From positions 2,480,001 through 2,544,000 of the forward strand of contig NZ_CP059693.1 of the NCBI RefSeq assembly GCF_028657945.1: a DNA stretch of 64,000 nucleotides, given 5' to 3'. The DNA is from Thalassomonas haliotis. Lineage in GTDB: Bacteria; Pseudomonadota; Gammaproteobacteria; Enterobacterales; Alteromonadaceae. The notes under the pieces were generated by a model. That model was not told the origin of the DNA, did no database searches, and saw only the letters and a list, made by a program, of their open reading frames with translations. Below, in pieces: positions 34,688 through 42,475 of this stretch. The translations under genes and the position numbers were made by a program. The stretch's first letter is position 1. Each line of letters opens with the position of its first letter.

Positions 34688-35164
34688 ATGAAAAAATCAG
34701 CGACCTGGTTACTGGTACCGGCAATTTTGCTGAGTACCGGTTGTGCATCTCACCATGGCGGTCATCACCGCTCAGGCCATCACGGACATTATCCTCCGGT
34801 CTCAGGACATGTATCAATTCACAGCGGCTACCACAGCAACGGCGGGGCTATTTTAGGGGCGTTAATTGTCGGCGGTTTGATCGGTCATGTTATCAGCGAA
34901 GCGGCCCATGCACATGATGCCGAGCATGAGGCCGAAGCGGCCAGAAAAAGAAATAAAAGCAAACCGAGCGCCGCGCAAACACCTGACAGAGGTGGCAAGG
35001 AAGCAAGTGAAAGCCAGGCTGAAACCACCGCTAAAGCCGAAAGCAACAGTGAGCAAAACAAGTATTATCAGCTAGGTAAAGATGACAATTGCTATTTAAT
35101 GGAGAAAAAAGGCGAGCAAGTGATCATTATTGCAAAAGTCCCTCGGTATCCCTGTAGTGAATAG
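34688..35164 (+). CDS. His-rich small lipoprotein
   Basis: A 158-residue predicted lipoprotein with lipobox LSTGC at residues 16-20, starting at the ATG at 34688. The mature N-terminus is packed with His and Gly (ASHHGGHHRSGHHGHY). A glycine-rich hydrophobic stretch (GAILGALIVGGLIGHVI, about 55-72) follows, then a Lys/Glu/Ala-rich charged region. A C-terminal element YYQLGKDDNCYLMEKKGEQVIIIAKVPRYPC has two Cys. The layout resembles small envelope proteins with a glycine-zipper segment. His clusters suggest nickel, zinc or copper binding; this is inference. A strong terminator follows. Confidence 0.72.
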   Translation: MKKSATWLLVPAILLSTGCASHHGGHHRSGHHGHYPPVSGHVSIHSGYHSNGGAILGALIVGGLIGHVISEAAHAHDAEHEAEAARKRNKSKPSAAQTPDRGGKEASESQAETTAKAESNSEQNKYYQLGKDDNCYLMEKKGEQVIIIAKVPRYPCSE

Positions 35165-35192
35165 TTGCCAATAACAATAATCTGAGTTGTAA

Positions 35193-35230
35193 AATGCCTG
35201 GCGGTGGTTAACCGCCAGGCATTATTTTTT
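35193..35230. terminator. strong rho-independent terminator between convergent genes
   Basis: AATGCCTGGCGGT and ACCGCCAGGCATT form a perfect 13-bp stem around a 5-nt loop, followed by ATTTTTTT. It serves the His-rich lipoprotein gene, and a short T run on the other strand may also stop the gene ending at 35245. Confidence 0.9.
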
Positions 35231-35244
35231 TGTAAATTTGAGAG

Positions 35245-36273
35245 TTAATTTTTTACCCAGGTAAAGCGCGCCCGCAAAGGCTCGTGATCGCTTAAGCCGG
35301 TAAAATTGCTTAATTCCCCGTATTGTGCCAGGGTGAGGCTATAGGGGTTGTTTTGACGGTTAATATAACCAATTTGATCTGTGCTGGCACTGAAATGGCC
35401 GTCGCAGTTGCTGATGGCTTTGTCGCTGCCGGTGATCACATCCTGGCAGGCCAGGGTCATGCCGGTTGTTGCCAAAAAGGTTTGCCAGATCTCCAGTTGC
35501 TCGTCTGCATGGGGATAATCCGACCACTTGTTGTTAAAGTCACCGCCGAGGATCACGGTAGCATGGCCGGAGTAGTTATTGATAAAATCAGCCAGCTGCT
35601 CAAACTGCTTGCGGCGGGCTGTGACATCATCATCGTCGCGCCCGGCATCCATATGGGTGTTATAGATATGCACGGAAAAGTTCTCGGTGATTTCATGTAT
35701 CGCCACGGTAAAACCTTTTTCCGTTAAACAATCCGGGTTGCTGTCGGTTAAGTCACCATGACACTTGTCAAACTCTTCTAATTCGTGCGTGACCAGGGTG
35801 TAATCATCGTCATCCCGTTTTGCCATATTAAAAGGGAAGTCGGATAAACGAATCAGGCCATCACCGTATGAGGTTGTGCCGCCGCGCCAGTTTTTGGAGC
35901 GATAGGGGTAGCTGCTGACACTGAGGCGGCTTTCGTCGCGTAAATAGCCATGTTTGGTTTTACTGAACATCTCCTGCATCAGTACGATGTTATAGTTGGC
36001 ATTATCGAGTTCGGTGAGCAGGTTCTTAAAGTCGTTATTGCTGTTGCCGCCGATACATTTGGGAAAGCCGTCGATGTTATATACCACTAGATCAAAGCTG
36101 CCGCTGTTGGCATCAGCCGGGGCTGAGCCTGTTTGATAACCCAGGCCGCGGCTGTCTTTGGTGCCTGTGGGAGTAAACTCATAACCGCTGATGCTGCAAG
36201 CTGCATAGGCAAGGTTACTGCTACAGAGCAGTGCTGCGGATAAGGCGAGTTTCAGGGGAAGTTTATTAGTCAT
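35245..36273 (-). CDS. secreted endonuclease/exonuclease/phosphatase (EEP) family protein
   Basis: A 342-residue exported hydrolase with a signal peptide (residues 1-24, ending AYA). EEP-fold catalytic pieces are present in order: VVYNIDGFP, LMQEMF with the metal-binding Glu (near residue 100), YNTHMDAG (near 207), LGGDFNN (near 243), and the final SDHEPL with the catalytic His near residue 330. The set matches Mg-dependent sphingomyelinase C, DNase I-like nucleases and phospholipase C relatives. The exact substrate cannot be read. AAGGA precedes the ATG. The gene converges on the His-rich lipoprotein gene across a shared terminator. Confidence 0.85.
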   Translation of the reverse strand: MTNKLPLKLALSAALLCSSNLAYAACSISGYEFTPTGTKDSRGLGYQTGSAPADANSGSFDLVVYNIDGFPKCIGGNSNNDFKNLLTELDNANYNIVLMQEMFSKTKHGYLRDESRLSVSSYPYRSKNWRGGTTSYGDGLIRLSDFPFNMAKRDDDDYTLVTHELEEFDKCHGDLTDSNPDCLTEKGFTVAIHEITENFSVHIYNTHMDAGRDDDDVTARRKQFEQLADFINNYSGHATVILGGDFNNKWSDYPHADEQLEIWQTFLATTGMTLACQDVITGSDKAISNCDGHFSASTDQIGYINRQNNPYSLTLAQYGELSNFTGLSDHEPLRARFTWVKN

Positions 36274-36452
36274 ACATCCAGTTCCTTGTGGTTATTATTT
36301 TTCCGGGGCGGATGCCCGAAAAACAATCTATCCGTGTTTGATTATTGAGTCAATTGCTTGTCGGACCTGTTAACAAATAATAACAGCTAGACCAGTTGCA
36401 CAGGCCGTTAAGCAATAAATGTTGCTGTCTTGTCGGTATGGGGAAGGTAATT

Positions 36453-36488
36453 ACCCGGCTGCTGCTTAAACAGGTGCAGCAACCGGGT
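36453..36488 (-). terminator. terminator-like hairpin downstream of symE
   Basis: ACCCGG-TGCTGC pairs with GCAGCA-CCGGGT (12 bp with one mismatch, 10-nt loop), 29 nt beyond the symE stop. There is no real T tract, so it may only protect the RNA end. Confidence 0.45.
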
Positions 36489-36516
36489 TTGCTGCTTTCA
36501 ATAAAAGACTTTCATT

Positions 36517-36801
36517 TTAGCCTTTTGCTGTTTGCGCTAAACCTATCAGTTTAGGGATGATGTGAATTTCCTCTTGATTTACTTTAATACTCAGCTTTTG
36601 CCCGACAGTAAAACCGGCCTGTCTGAGCCACTTGCCCCTGAGCACAATGCAAGGTTCAAGATTAACAGGCACATAGTTAATGCCTATGCCGCGGGTTTTT
36701 GCTGCCGACTCAAACACGGTTTCCAGCACGGTAAGTTGCCGATAAATGGGATATTTTACTTTTGCCGAGCCAAGCTCTGTCGTATGATGACATTTAGCCA
36801 T
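36517..36801 (-). CDS. symE: SymE-like type I toxin
   Basis: A 94-residue protein with the SymE core EPCIVLRGKWLRQAGFTVGQKLSIKVNQEEIHIIPK, an AbrB-like swapped-hairpin fold, in the C-terminal half. In E. coli SymE is an SOS-induced, RNA-associated toxin held down by antisense RNA SymR. The N-terminal half (HHTTELGSAKVKYPIYRQLTVLETVF) is basic. AGGAG lies 6 nt before the ATG. A perfect 10-bp inverted repeat sits 73 nt upstream. No LexA box was recognised, and an antisense RNA cannot be called from sequence alone. It lies next to a MITE-like element, in keeping with mobile-region placement. Confidence 0.75.
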   Translation of the reverse strand: MAKCHHTTELGSAKVKYPIYRQLTVLETVFESAAKTRGIGINYVPVNLEPCIVLRGKWLRQAGFTVGQKLSIKVNQEEIHIIPKLIGLAQTAKG

Positions 36802-36873
36802 GACTTACTCCTGTGAAGTTTGTTGTGGTTAGCGACCTCTGGGTGTGTCTGCACTCAGGGGTTGCGACTTATA

Positions 36874-36908
36874 GTGTTAACAGTTGTGATAATGCTTGCT
36901 GTTAACAC
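36874..36908. promoter_or_regulatory. 10-bp inverted repeat upstream of symE
   Basis: GTGTTAACAG (36874-36883) and CTGTTAACAC (36899-36908) are perfect inverted copies 15 bp apart. Each contains the palindrome GTTAAC. They are suited to a dimeric regulator or to a stem in an antisense RNA. The spacing does not fit a LexA box. Confidence 0.5.
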
Positions 36909-37116
36909 CGTTAATGAAAGAGAAATATTGAAGCGGGGCTTTCCTTTTGTGGATGGGTGGCACTATAAATAAAGACTAATTTACCGGATAAGTCAGGCTG
37001 TGTTTGCATTTAATGTTGTGCTTATTTTTGTCTACTGTATGGATAGCTGTACGTAGCGTTTAACATGATGAAAAAGATTGAGTTAGCGTCCCGAGCAAAT
37101 CACCATACATTACTTT

Positions 37117-37482
37117 TATATACCCAATCCACTTCAAGATGCAGGCTCAGAGTTCAGCGAGGTAATCAGAGCAAAGCGCAGCACGAAGAGAATGGTTGTT
37201 CCATTGTCGAGTGTTGCACAGGTTTTTAATTCCAGACAAAACCTAAGTACACACATCCATGTATGCAACGCTGCAGGGATTTCTCGCTGAGCTCCCGAAG
37301 GGCAAGACGATAAGCGGCCATCTGCGGTGTGATTAAATACTTAAATACGAAGGCATGGACGGTGTAGGTAGGGCGAAGCAGGATGCCAGAGCCGAGAATG
37401 ACTATTCGTCATATTTAATGCTTTGCACCTAGCCGGTTATCGACTTGCTGAATCCTGCATCTTGAAGTGGATTGGGTATATA
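37117..37482. mobile_element. MITE-like element with 29-bp perfect terminal inverted repeats
   Basis: TATATACCCAATCCACTTCA opens a 29-bp segment at 37117-37145 that recurs exactly inverted at 37454-37482. Partial complementarity continues inward (AGTTCAGCGAGGTAATC against a related segment). The 366-bp element has no open reading frame of any length, and TA at both outer ends fits a TA target duplication as made by IS630/Tc1-type transposases. It sits in a 1-kb gene-free stretch between symE and a methyltransferase. It is non-autonomous; no transposase lies in the window. The remainder of the gap (36909-37116 and 37483-37808) shows nothing coding. Confidence 0.88.
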
Positions 37483-37808
37483 ACGAACTAAACCATTTAA
37501 CTTTCTTACGAATAAACCATCAGCCAGGCTTAGACAGTGAGAGAAGTGGCTTAAACATATTGAACGTATGATGGGCAGCTTATCTTTACTCTGTAACCTG
37601 CTGTTGCTATAAAAACTAAAATATTAACCACACTACTGCATTTAGATGGCGTCATCGTTTCTAAATGCTCCTCGAACAATACCGGCATTGTACTTTTTAT
37701 GGCGAGGTTAACGGCATTAGCATCCCTGACGGAGTCGCCGGTAAGCTGAATAATTCGGACAGGATAAACTTTATGTTATGTTGTTTTATGTCAGTAAAGG
37801 AGACAAGA

Positions 37809-38570
37809 ATGGCAGAAAAACCGAGGTTAAATCAGCAAAACCAGTCAAAAACGGTATTCTCGGATCAGCAAATTATTAATAGCTGGCTGAAAAATGCTGC
37901 TCCCTGGACAGCTGCAATCGACAGTGAAGAAATTACCAGCCGGGTTGAGGTGACGAACATGGCTGTGATTGAGGTATTGTTGAAGTTATGCTCGCAAAAA
38001 CGTTTGGGGGATCAGCCGTTGAAGTTGCTGGATCTCGGTTGCGGCGAGGGCTGGTTGATGCGGGCGCTGGATAAAGCGCTAAGAGAAGCGGGCGATGCCC
38101 TTGCTATTGATATGTTAGGCACAGATATCGTACCTGAGCTTATCGCCAATGGTGAAAAACAGGGAATTGGCCGTTTTAAAACCTTAAGTTATGAAGCCTT
38201 ATCTTTTGAACAGCTTAAGGAAACGTTTGATGTTATTGTCTGTAACTTTTCCCTGCTCGGGGAGCAGTCCGTAAACCGGGTTTTTGCCCAGGTGGCTCAT
38301 TTACTTAAGCCTGACGGATGTTTTGTTGTGCAAACCCTGCATCCGGTGACTGCCTGCGGGGAAAAACCTTACCGGGATGGCTGGCGCAGCGGCAGTTGGC
38401 ATGGGTTTAGCGAAGATTTTGTCGATCCGCCTCCCTGGTATTTCAGAACCATGGCGAGCTGGTTGACCTTGTTTACCGACAATGCCTTAAGCCCGCCTGA
38501 CATTATTGAACCTAAAAGCTGTAACAATAGTGCGCCTTTATCGGTCATATTTGTTGCCGAAAAACTCTGA
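37809..38570 (+). CDS. class I SAM-dependent methyltransferase
   Basis: A 253-residue cytoplasmic methyltransferase. Motif I KLLDLGCGEGW (near residue 74) binds S-adenosylmethionine. The acidic residue after strand 2 is in MLGTDIVPELI, and motif IV is FDVIVCNFSLLGEQ. The C-terminal part (TLHPVTACGEKPYRDGWRSGSWHGF) resembles small-molecule O- or N-methyltransferases. The ATG at 37809 has AGGAG 8 nt upstream; the open frame extends 48 codons further without support. It is followed at 57 nt by a VOC-family gene on the same strand. Substrate unknown. Confidence 0.85.
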   Translation: MAEKPRLNQQNQSKTVFSDQQIINSWLKNAAPWTAAIDSEEITSRVEVTNMAVIEVLLKLCSQKRLGDQPLKLLDLGCGEGWLMRALDKALREAGDALAIDMLGTDIVPELIANGEKQGIGRFKTLSYEALSFEQLKETFDVIVCNFSLLGEQSVNRVFAQVAHLLKPDGCFVVQTLHPVTACGEKPYRDGWRSGSWHGFSEDFVDPPPWYFRTMASWLTLFTDNALSPPDIIEPKSCNNSAPLSVIFVAEKL

Positions 38571-38626
38571 TTGCGGCTATACAAGGTTTAACCGGCGAAA
38601 GTTATTTTTCTTACTAGGAGCGGACT

Positions 38627-39106
38627 ATGTTTGAAATTGCAGCAATTGATCACCTGGTGCTGAGAACGGCACAAGTCGATAATATGGTCAGCTTCTATTG
38701 TCAGGTGCTCGGCTGCACCGTGGAGCGTATTGTCGAAGAAATAGCCGAGGAAATAGCCGAGGAAACAGCCGAAGAAGTCGCGCAAGAATCGGAAGAGGTT
38801 GTTGATAATGTAAAAATACCGGCCCTGACCCAGTTACGTGCCGGTAATGCCCTGATAGATTTAGTCGATGTCCGCAGTAAATTAGGCAAGGCCGGGGGAG
38901 GGGCGCCGGTAAAAACCGAGCAAAACCTCGATCATTTTTGCTTGCAGCTAAAAGCCATTTCCAGCGGCGAAATTAAAGATTATTTAACCGGCAAAGGCAT
39001 CCAAGTCGGTCAGTTCCATACCCGTTACGGCGCCCAGGGGTTTGGGGATTCGGTTTATATCCAGGATCCCGACGGCAATACTGTGGAACTCAAATCACAG
39101 CAATAA
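38627..39106 (+). CDS. VOC (glyoxalase/dioxygenase superfamily) protein with acidic insertion
   Basis: A 159-residue VOC-fold protein. The first beta-alpha-beta-beta unit begins AAIDHLVLRTAQVDNMVSFYCQVLGC. The second has LDHFCLQL and ends VYIQDPDGNTVELKS. His9, His in LDHF and the late Glu are the usual metal ligands. Between strand segments an extra section (residues about 37-63) is made of four 4-residue units of the type EEIA followed by more Glu/Val. Related small VOC proteins pass from VLGCTVER directly to LTQLRAG, so the insertion is unusual. AGGAG precedes the ATG. Substrate unknown. Confidence 0.85.
   Translation: MFEIAAIDHLVLRTAQVDNMVSFYCQVLGCTVERIVEEIAEEIAEETAEEVAQESEEVVDNVKIPALTQLRAGNALIDLVDVRSKLGKAGGGAPVKTEQNLDHFCLQLKAISSGEIKDYLTGKGIQVGQFHTRYGAQGFGDSVYIQDPDGNTVELKSQQ
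38735..38782 (+). repeat. four 12-bp tandem units encoding EEIA-type repeats
   Basis: Four consecutive 12-bp units (GAAGAAATAGCC and variants, the last GAAGAAGTCGCG) lie in frame inside the VOC gene. The pattern is typical of replication slippage followed by drift. Confidence 0.85.
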
Positions 39107-39156
39107 GATGATGAAAGCCCGAGGCTCCGGCGTTATGATAAAGATCAGTTAATGAT

Positions 39157-39639
39157 GTGAACAGGTGGAAAAACCTCATCTTGAACAGTCAAACACAAAA
39201 CCAGGTAACGATAAGAACAGCCACAGAAGAGGATATGACCTGGGTCAATAACCAATATTTGAGCATAGGTTTTAAACTGTCCGACTTTGAGCGGGAGTTG
39301 ATAGCCATTGCCGAGGTTAACGGAGAACAAGCAGGGCTTGGCCGCTTGCAATACATAGATAAGGGTAGCGCCGAGCTTGGCGGTATGTATGTTCACTATG
39401 CCTTTCGCGGCTTGGGTGTCGCCGGACGAATTGTGGATCACCTGGTAAAAAATGCCGCCGGTTACCAGAAGATCTACTGTTTGCCTTTTGCCCATCTACA
39501 GGCGTTTTACCAGAAATTTGGCTTTGCGCCCGAGCAGGAGTTAACTAAGGTGCCCAGAGTTGTGCTTGAAAAGCATAACTGGTGTAATAGCAGTTATGCG
39601 CATAAGACCTTACTGTTTTCCCTGACACGGGATATTTAG
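39157..39639 (+). CDS. GNAT family N-acetyltransferase
   Basis: A GNAT protein of up to 160 residues. The acetyl-CoA site is GGMYVHYAFRGLGVAGRIVDHLV (near residue 75-97). The ending FYQKFGFAPEQELTKVPRVVLEK matches the last conserved strand-helix. It resembles short ArgA-like or environmental acetyltransferases, with unknown substrate. The start is uncertain: GTG at 39157 has no clear ribosome-binding site, and TTG at 39181 (LNSQTQNQVTIRTATEED) is also reasonable. It is followed 41 nt later by the LysE-type exporter gene on the same strand. Confidence 0.8.
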   Translation: MNRWKNLILNSQTQNQVTIRTATEEDMTWVNNQYLSIGFKLSDFERELIAIAEVNGEQAGLGRLQYIDKGSAELGGMYVHYAFRGLGVAGRIVDHLVKNAAGYQKIYCLPFAHLQAFYQKFGFAPEQELTKVPRVVLEKHNWCNSSYAHKTLLFSLTRDI

Positions 39640-39680
39640 CACCTGACTTTAACGAAAGGCATTTGATATAAGGATAAATC

Positions 39681-40307
39681 ATGTTTCCCCTTGAGATCTG
39701 GCTCACCTACTCACTGGCATGTTTGTTATTGGTCATAACGCCCGGCCCCGATAATATCCTGGCCATCGCCCGCGGTTTAAGTCAGGGCAAACTTGCCGCC
39801 TGTATTTCTGCCACCGCTTCCGGCGCTGGTATCTTGTTTCATGTGCTGGCCGCTACCTTCGGATTAACCTTATTGATCCAAACTTCAGCAATTGCTTTTA
39901 TCCTGGTGAAATTGCTCGGCGCCGGCTATTTGATTTATTTAGGCATTAAGGTCATCAGAAGCCGGGATTTGATTAACTTAACCCCGGTTGAGGCAAAGTC
40001 GTTGGCCAGTATTTTTACCACAGGTTTTTTGTCGGCGGCGCTAAACCCTAAGCCGGGATTGTTTGTGCTGGCGTTTATTCCGCAATTTGTCAGTGCCGGG
40101 CTGGGGTCGGTGACGGTGCAAATGCTGGTTTATGGTGCCTGGTTCGCGTTATTAACCGCCCTGGGCTTTACCTTGATGGGGATATTCTCTACTAAGCTGG
40201 CGGGCTGGTTAACAAACCGGCCTGATTTTGTTGCCAGGTTAAATCTTGGCGCCGGTATTAGCTTTATTGGCTCTGGCCTGGCGGTGGCGGCGCTTAAGCA
40301 AAGATAA
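39681..40307 (+). CDS. LysE/RhtB family amino-acid exporter
   Basis: A 208-residue inner-membrane exporter with six hydrophobic helices. The family signature follows the first helix (LLLVITPGPDNILAIARGLSQGKLA), and the second repeat has FLSAALNPKPGLFVLAFIPQF. RhtB/LysE proteins export amino acids such as homoserine, threonine or lysine, or related compounds. AAGGA lies 6 nt before the ATG. It may be co-transcribed with the preceding acetyltransferase gene. Confidence 0.9.
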   Translation: MFPLEIWLTYSLACLLLVITPGPDNILAIARGLSQGKLAACISATASGAGILFHVLAATFGLTLLIQTSAIAFILVKLLGAGYLIYLGIKVIRSRDLINLTPVEAKSLASIFTTGFLSAALNPKPGLFVLAFIPQFVSAGLGSVTVQMLVYGAWFALLTALGFTLMGIFSTKLAGWLTNRPDFVARLNLGAGISFIGSGLAVAALKQR

Positions 40308-40418
40308 GGCAGAAGTAAAACAGCATTAAGGGCGTTAACCGGTTATCATGGACGCTGGCGGACTTATTTGATTAAATCCCCTGATCTATAAGCAATATCT
40401 TGATTCACTCCCGGAATA

Positions 40419-41060
40419 ATGAATTTGACTAAGCTTCCCATAAAGACCATAAGCGCCAGCAGCCCATTAGGGAAAAGCGCTTTTTTAGCACTACGTAAAG
40501 CCATGTCGGCCTATTATCCTATCTCTGAACAAACCTGGCAGGAACTTGTCGATATTTGCGAGCTGGTGAGTGTCGAAAAAAATCAGTTTCTTTATCTGCA
40601 AGGCCGGCTGCCTGAGTCTTTTGCCTTTGTCTATTCCGGCTTGTTCCGGTTGTTTATTAGCGATGAAAAAGGCAATGAATACAATAAGATGTTTTTTGAT
40701 GAAGATAGTTTTCCCGGCTCTATGGTGGCCCTGCTTAAAGGTCAGGTTTCACGCTTTGCCATAGAAGCATTGGAAAAATCGACTGTGGTGACCATTCACT
40801 TTAGCGGTTTTCGCCGCTTATTGGCGGCCAAAGAAGATTTGAAAATGTACCATATTCACTACCTGGAGCAGAACTGGCTGATTGCCAAGGAGGCAAGGGA
40901 AGTTGCCCTGGTGCAGGAAGAGGCGCAGGCACGATATTTACGCTTTTTAGCCGAATACCCACAACTTGAGTCCCGGCTGCCGCAATATCATATTGCCTCG
41001 CATTTAGGTATTACCGCAACCCAGCTGAGCCGGATCAGAAAACAGCTTGGCGGTAAATAA
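40419..41060 (+). CDS. Crp/Fnr family transcriptional regulator
   Basis: A 213-residue regulator. A cyclic-nucleotide-binding-like beta roll covers about residues 35-140 (LYLQGRLPESFAFVYSGLFRLFI ... FPGSMVALLKG). A long dimer helix follows, then a C-terminal winged helix (ASHLGITATQLSRIRKQLG). There is no Cys cluster of the Fnr type. The roll lacks the clear RxA/S phosphate contact of Crp, so the ligand is unknown. It sits 69 nt before a DMT transporter gene on the same strand and is a plausible regulator of that unit. Confidence 0.87.
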   Translation: MNLTKLPIKTISASSPLGKSAFLALRKAMSAYYPISEQTWQELVDICELVSVEKNQFLYLQGRLPESFAFVYSGLFRLFISDEKGNEYNKMFFDEDSFPGSMVALLKGQVSRFAIEALEKSTVVTIHFSGFRRLLAAKEDLKMYHIHYLEQNWLIAKEAREVALVQEEAQARYLRFLAEYPQLESRLPQYHIASHLGITATQLSRIRKQLGGK

Positions 41061-41129
41061 TGCTATTATTTACCGATAAAATCAACATAGGTAAATGACC
41101 CGGAGTTAACCGGCCTTTATGCTGGCGCT

Positions 41130-41573
41130 ATGATTTATTTATCTTTACTTGCGCTGATCGCAGGCGCGGCAATTGCGACCCAGACCAGTATGAATGCCCA
41201 GCTGGGTGTGATGCTGAAAAATCCGTTATTGGCCACCAGTGTGGCTTTTGTCAGCAGTATCTTTTTTACCTTATGCGGGGTATTGCTGGTGAACCGGGAA
41301 ATCCCCAGTGTTGACATGGTACGCGAAGTGCCTGTCTATCTTTGGTTTACCGGCGGGGCATTCAGCGCTTTCGGGCTGGGCTGTTTTTATTATCTTATTC
41401 CCAAGATGGGCATAGGCGCCATGTTATCTGCCGCCTTAACCGGGCAGTTGTTATTGGCGATGGTAGCCGGTCATTTTGGCTGGTTTGATTTGCCGGTAAA
41501 ACCTATTACCCTGGCCAAACTGGCCGGGGTAGTGGCACTTATTAGCGGTATTGTTTTGATTAACCGGGGGTAA
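41130..41573 (+). CDS. DMT-superfamily transporter, YdcZ/DUF606 type
   Basis: A 147-residue membrane protein with five hydrophobic helices. It begins IYLSLLALIAGAAIATQTSMNAQLG and contains GVLLVNRE and YLIPKMGIGAMLSAALTGQLLLAMVAGHFGWF, the hallmarks of the DUF606/YdcZ half-size DMT transporters. These small proteins may work as dimers; their substrates are not established. It is followed after 3 nt by an acetyltransferase gene and preceded by a Crp/Fnr regulator, so the three form a likely operon. Confidence 0.88.
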   Translation: MIYLSLLALIAGAAIATQTSMNAQLGVMLKNPLLATSVAFVSSIFFTLCGVLLVNREIPSVDMVREVPVYLWFTGGAFSAFGLGCFYYLIPKMGIGAMLSAALTGQLLLAMVAGHFGWFDLPVKPITLAKLAGVVALISGIVLINRG

Positions 41574-41576
41574 AAA

Positions 41577-42410
41577 ATGACCTTAACCGAGCAGGAACTC
41601 AAGCTTGCCAATCTCGATAACCTGACCCGCTTGTGGCAAGCCATGGGCACGAATAGCCAGGTATTATCATCCGGGCATAAGGCGATTTTATCGCGCAGCT
41701 GGCCGCATCGTTTTTGGCATGAACAGGCGGTGGCGATACAGGACAAAGCGCTTACGCAGCCACAGGACTTGATTGACCATTTGGCAAGCTTACCCGCTAA
41801 TACTGTGCTGCCTGTATGGCCCTTGCTTTATAGTGGTCATCAATCACTGGAGCGGATTTTAACTGCCGGTGATTATATCCATATGCTTGAACTGGTGGCG
41901 ATGGCCTTGACGGTTAGTAAAGGGGCCGGCAAAGCAGCAAAACACAATGAAGCTAGTGGCCTAAAGCTGGTAAGGTGTGCCAGCGCTGAGCAAATCAAAT
42001 GCTGGACCCGGATCGGTAGTGAAGCTTTTGGTTATGCGATTGACGCCCAGGTAGTGCAAACCCTGGCAGAAAACCCCAATGCCAAGGTGATGCTTGCTTA
42101 TGAAAACCAGCAAGTGGTAGCAACCGCTTTATTGTTTGACAGCTTATATAAAAAAGCCGCTATCACAGGTATTCACCAGTTGGGGGTGGCGACACAATAC
42201 CGGGGCCGGGGCATTGCCCGAGAGCTGATGACGGCATTACTTGCCCAAAATGCAGCGGATACGGATTATTTCAGTTTACAGGCATCATCTATGGGCAAAG
42301 GCCTGTATGCCAGCTTAGGGTTTAAGGAGCAGTTTACCATCAACAACTATCGCAAAAACTCTCACAAAAACTCTCACAAAAACTCTCACAAAAATTATCA
42401 CAAAAAGTAG
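41577..42410 (+). CDS. GNAT acetyltransferase with a Lys/His/Ser/Asn repeat tail
   Basis: A 277-residue protein. The first 130 residues are helical with no recognised domain. The GNAT domain covers about 135-257, with the CoA loop GVATQYRGRGIARELMTALL and the ending GKGLYASLGFKEQFTINNY. The last 19 residues are four 4-residue units of the type KNSH, a very basic tail made by a DNA repeat. Similar two-part GNAT proteins act on small molecules. The start has GGGGGTAAAAA before it and lies 3 nt after the DMT transporter stop, which indicates translational coupling. Confidence 0.82.
   Translation: MTLTEQELKLANLDNLTRLWQAMGTNSQVLSSGHKAILSRSWPHRFWHEQAVAIQDKALTQPQDLIDHLASLPANTVLPVWPLLYSGHQSLERILTAGDYIHMLELVAMALTVSKGAGKAAKHNEASGLKLVRCASAEQIKCWTRIGSEAFGYAIDAQVVQTLAENPNAKVMLAYENQQVVATALLFDSLYKKAAITGIHQLGVATQYRGRGIARELMTALLAQNAADTDYFSLQASSMGKGLYASLGFKEQFTINNYRKNSHKNSHKNSHKNYHKK
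42354..42401 (+). repeat. four 12-bp tandem units at the 3' end of a GNAT gene
   Basis: AAAAACTCTCAC occurs three times in a row, then AAAAATTATCAC, just before the stop codon. In frame it encodes KNSH units. It is a likely site of length variation by slippage. Confidence 0.9.
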
Positions 42411-42426
42411 AGGCTGGATGGTGAGC

Positions 42427-42465
42427 TAGCGCTTTTCAACCTCGCCCCGAGGTTAAAAAGCGCTA
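42427..42465. terminator. hairpin terminator between convergent genes
   Basis: TAGCGCTTTT-C-AACCTCG pairs with CGAGGTT-A-AAAAGCGCTA (17 bp with one mismatch, 3-nt loop). It lies between the acetyltransferase stop (42410) and the receptor stop (42476), and has no long T tract. Confidence 0.65.
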
Positions 42466-42475
42466 AATTAAGGCG

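Noticed and set aside
37117-37482. CRISPR array or riboswitch
   Set aside because: Only one pair of inverted ends is seen, with no regularly spaced direct repeats and no conserved aptamer-like sequence before a fitting gene.
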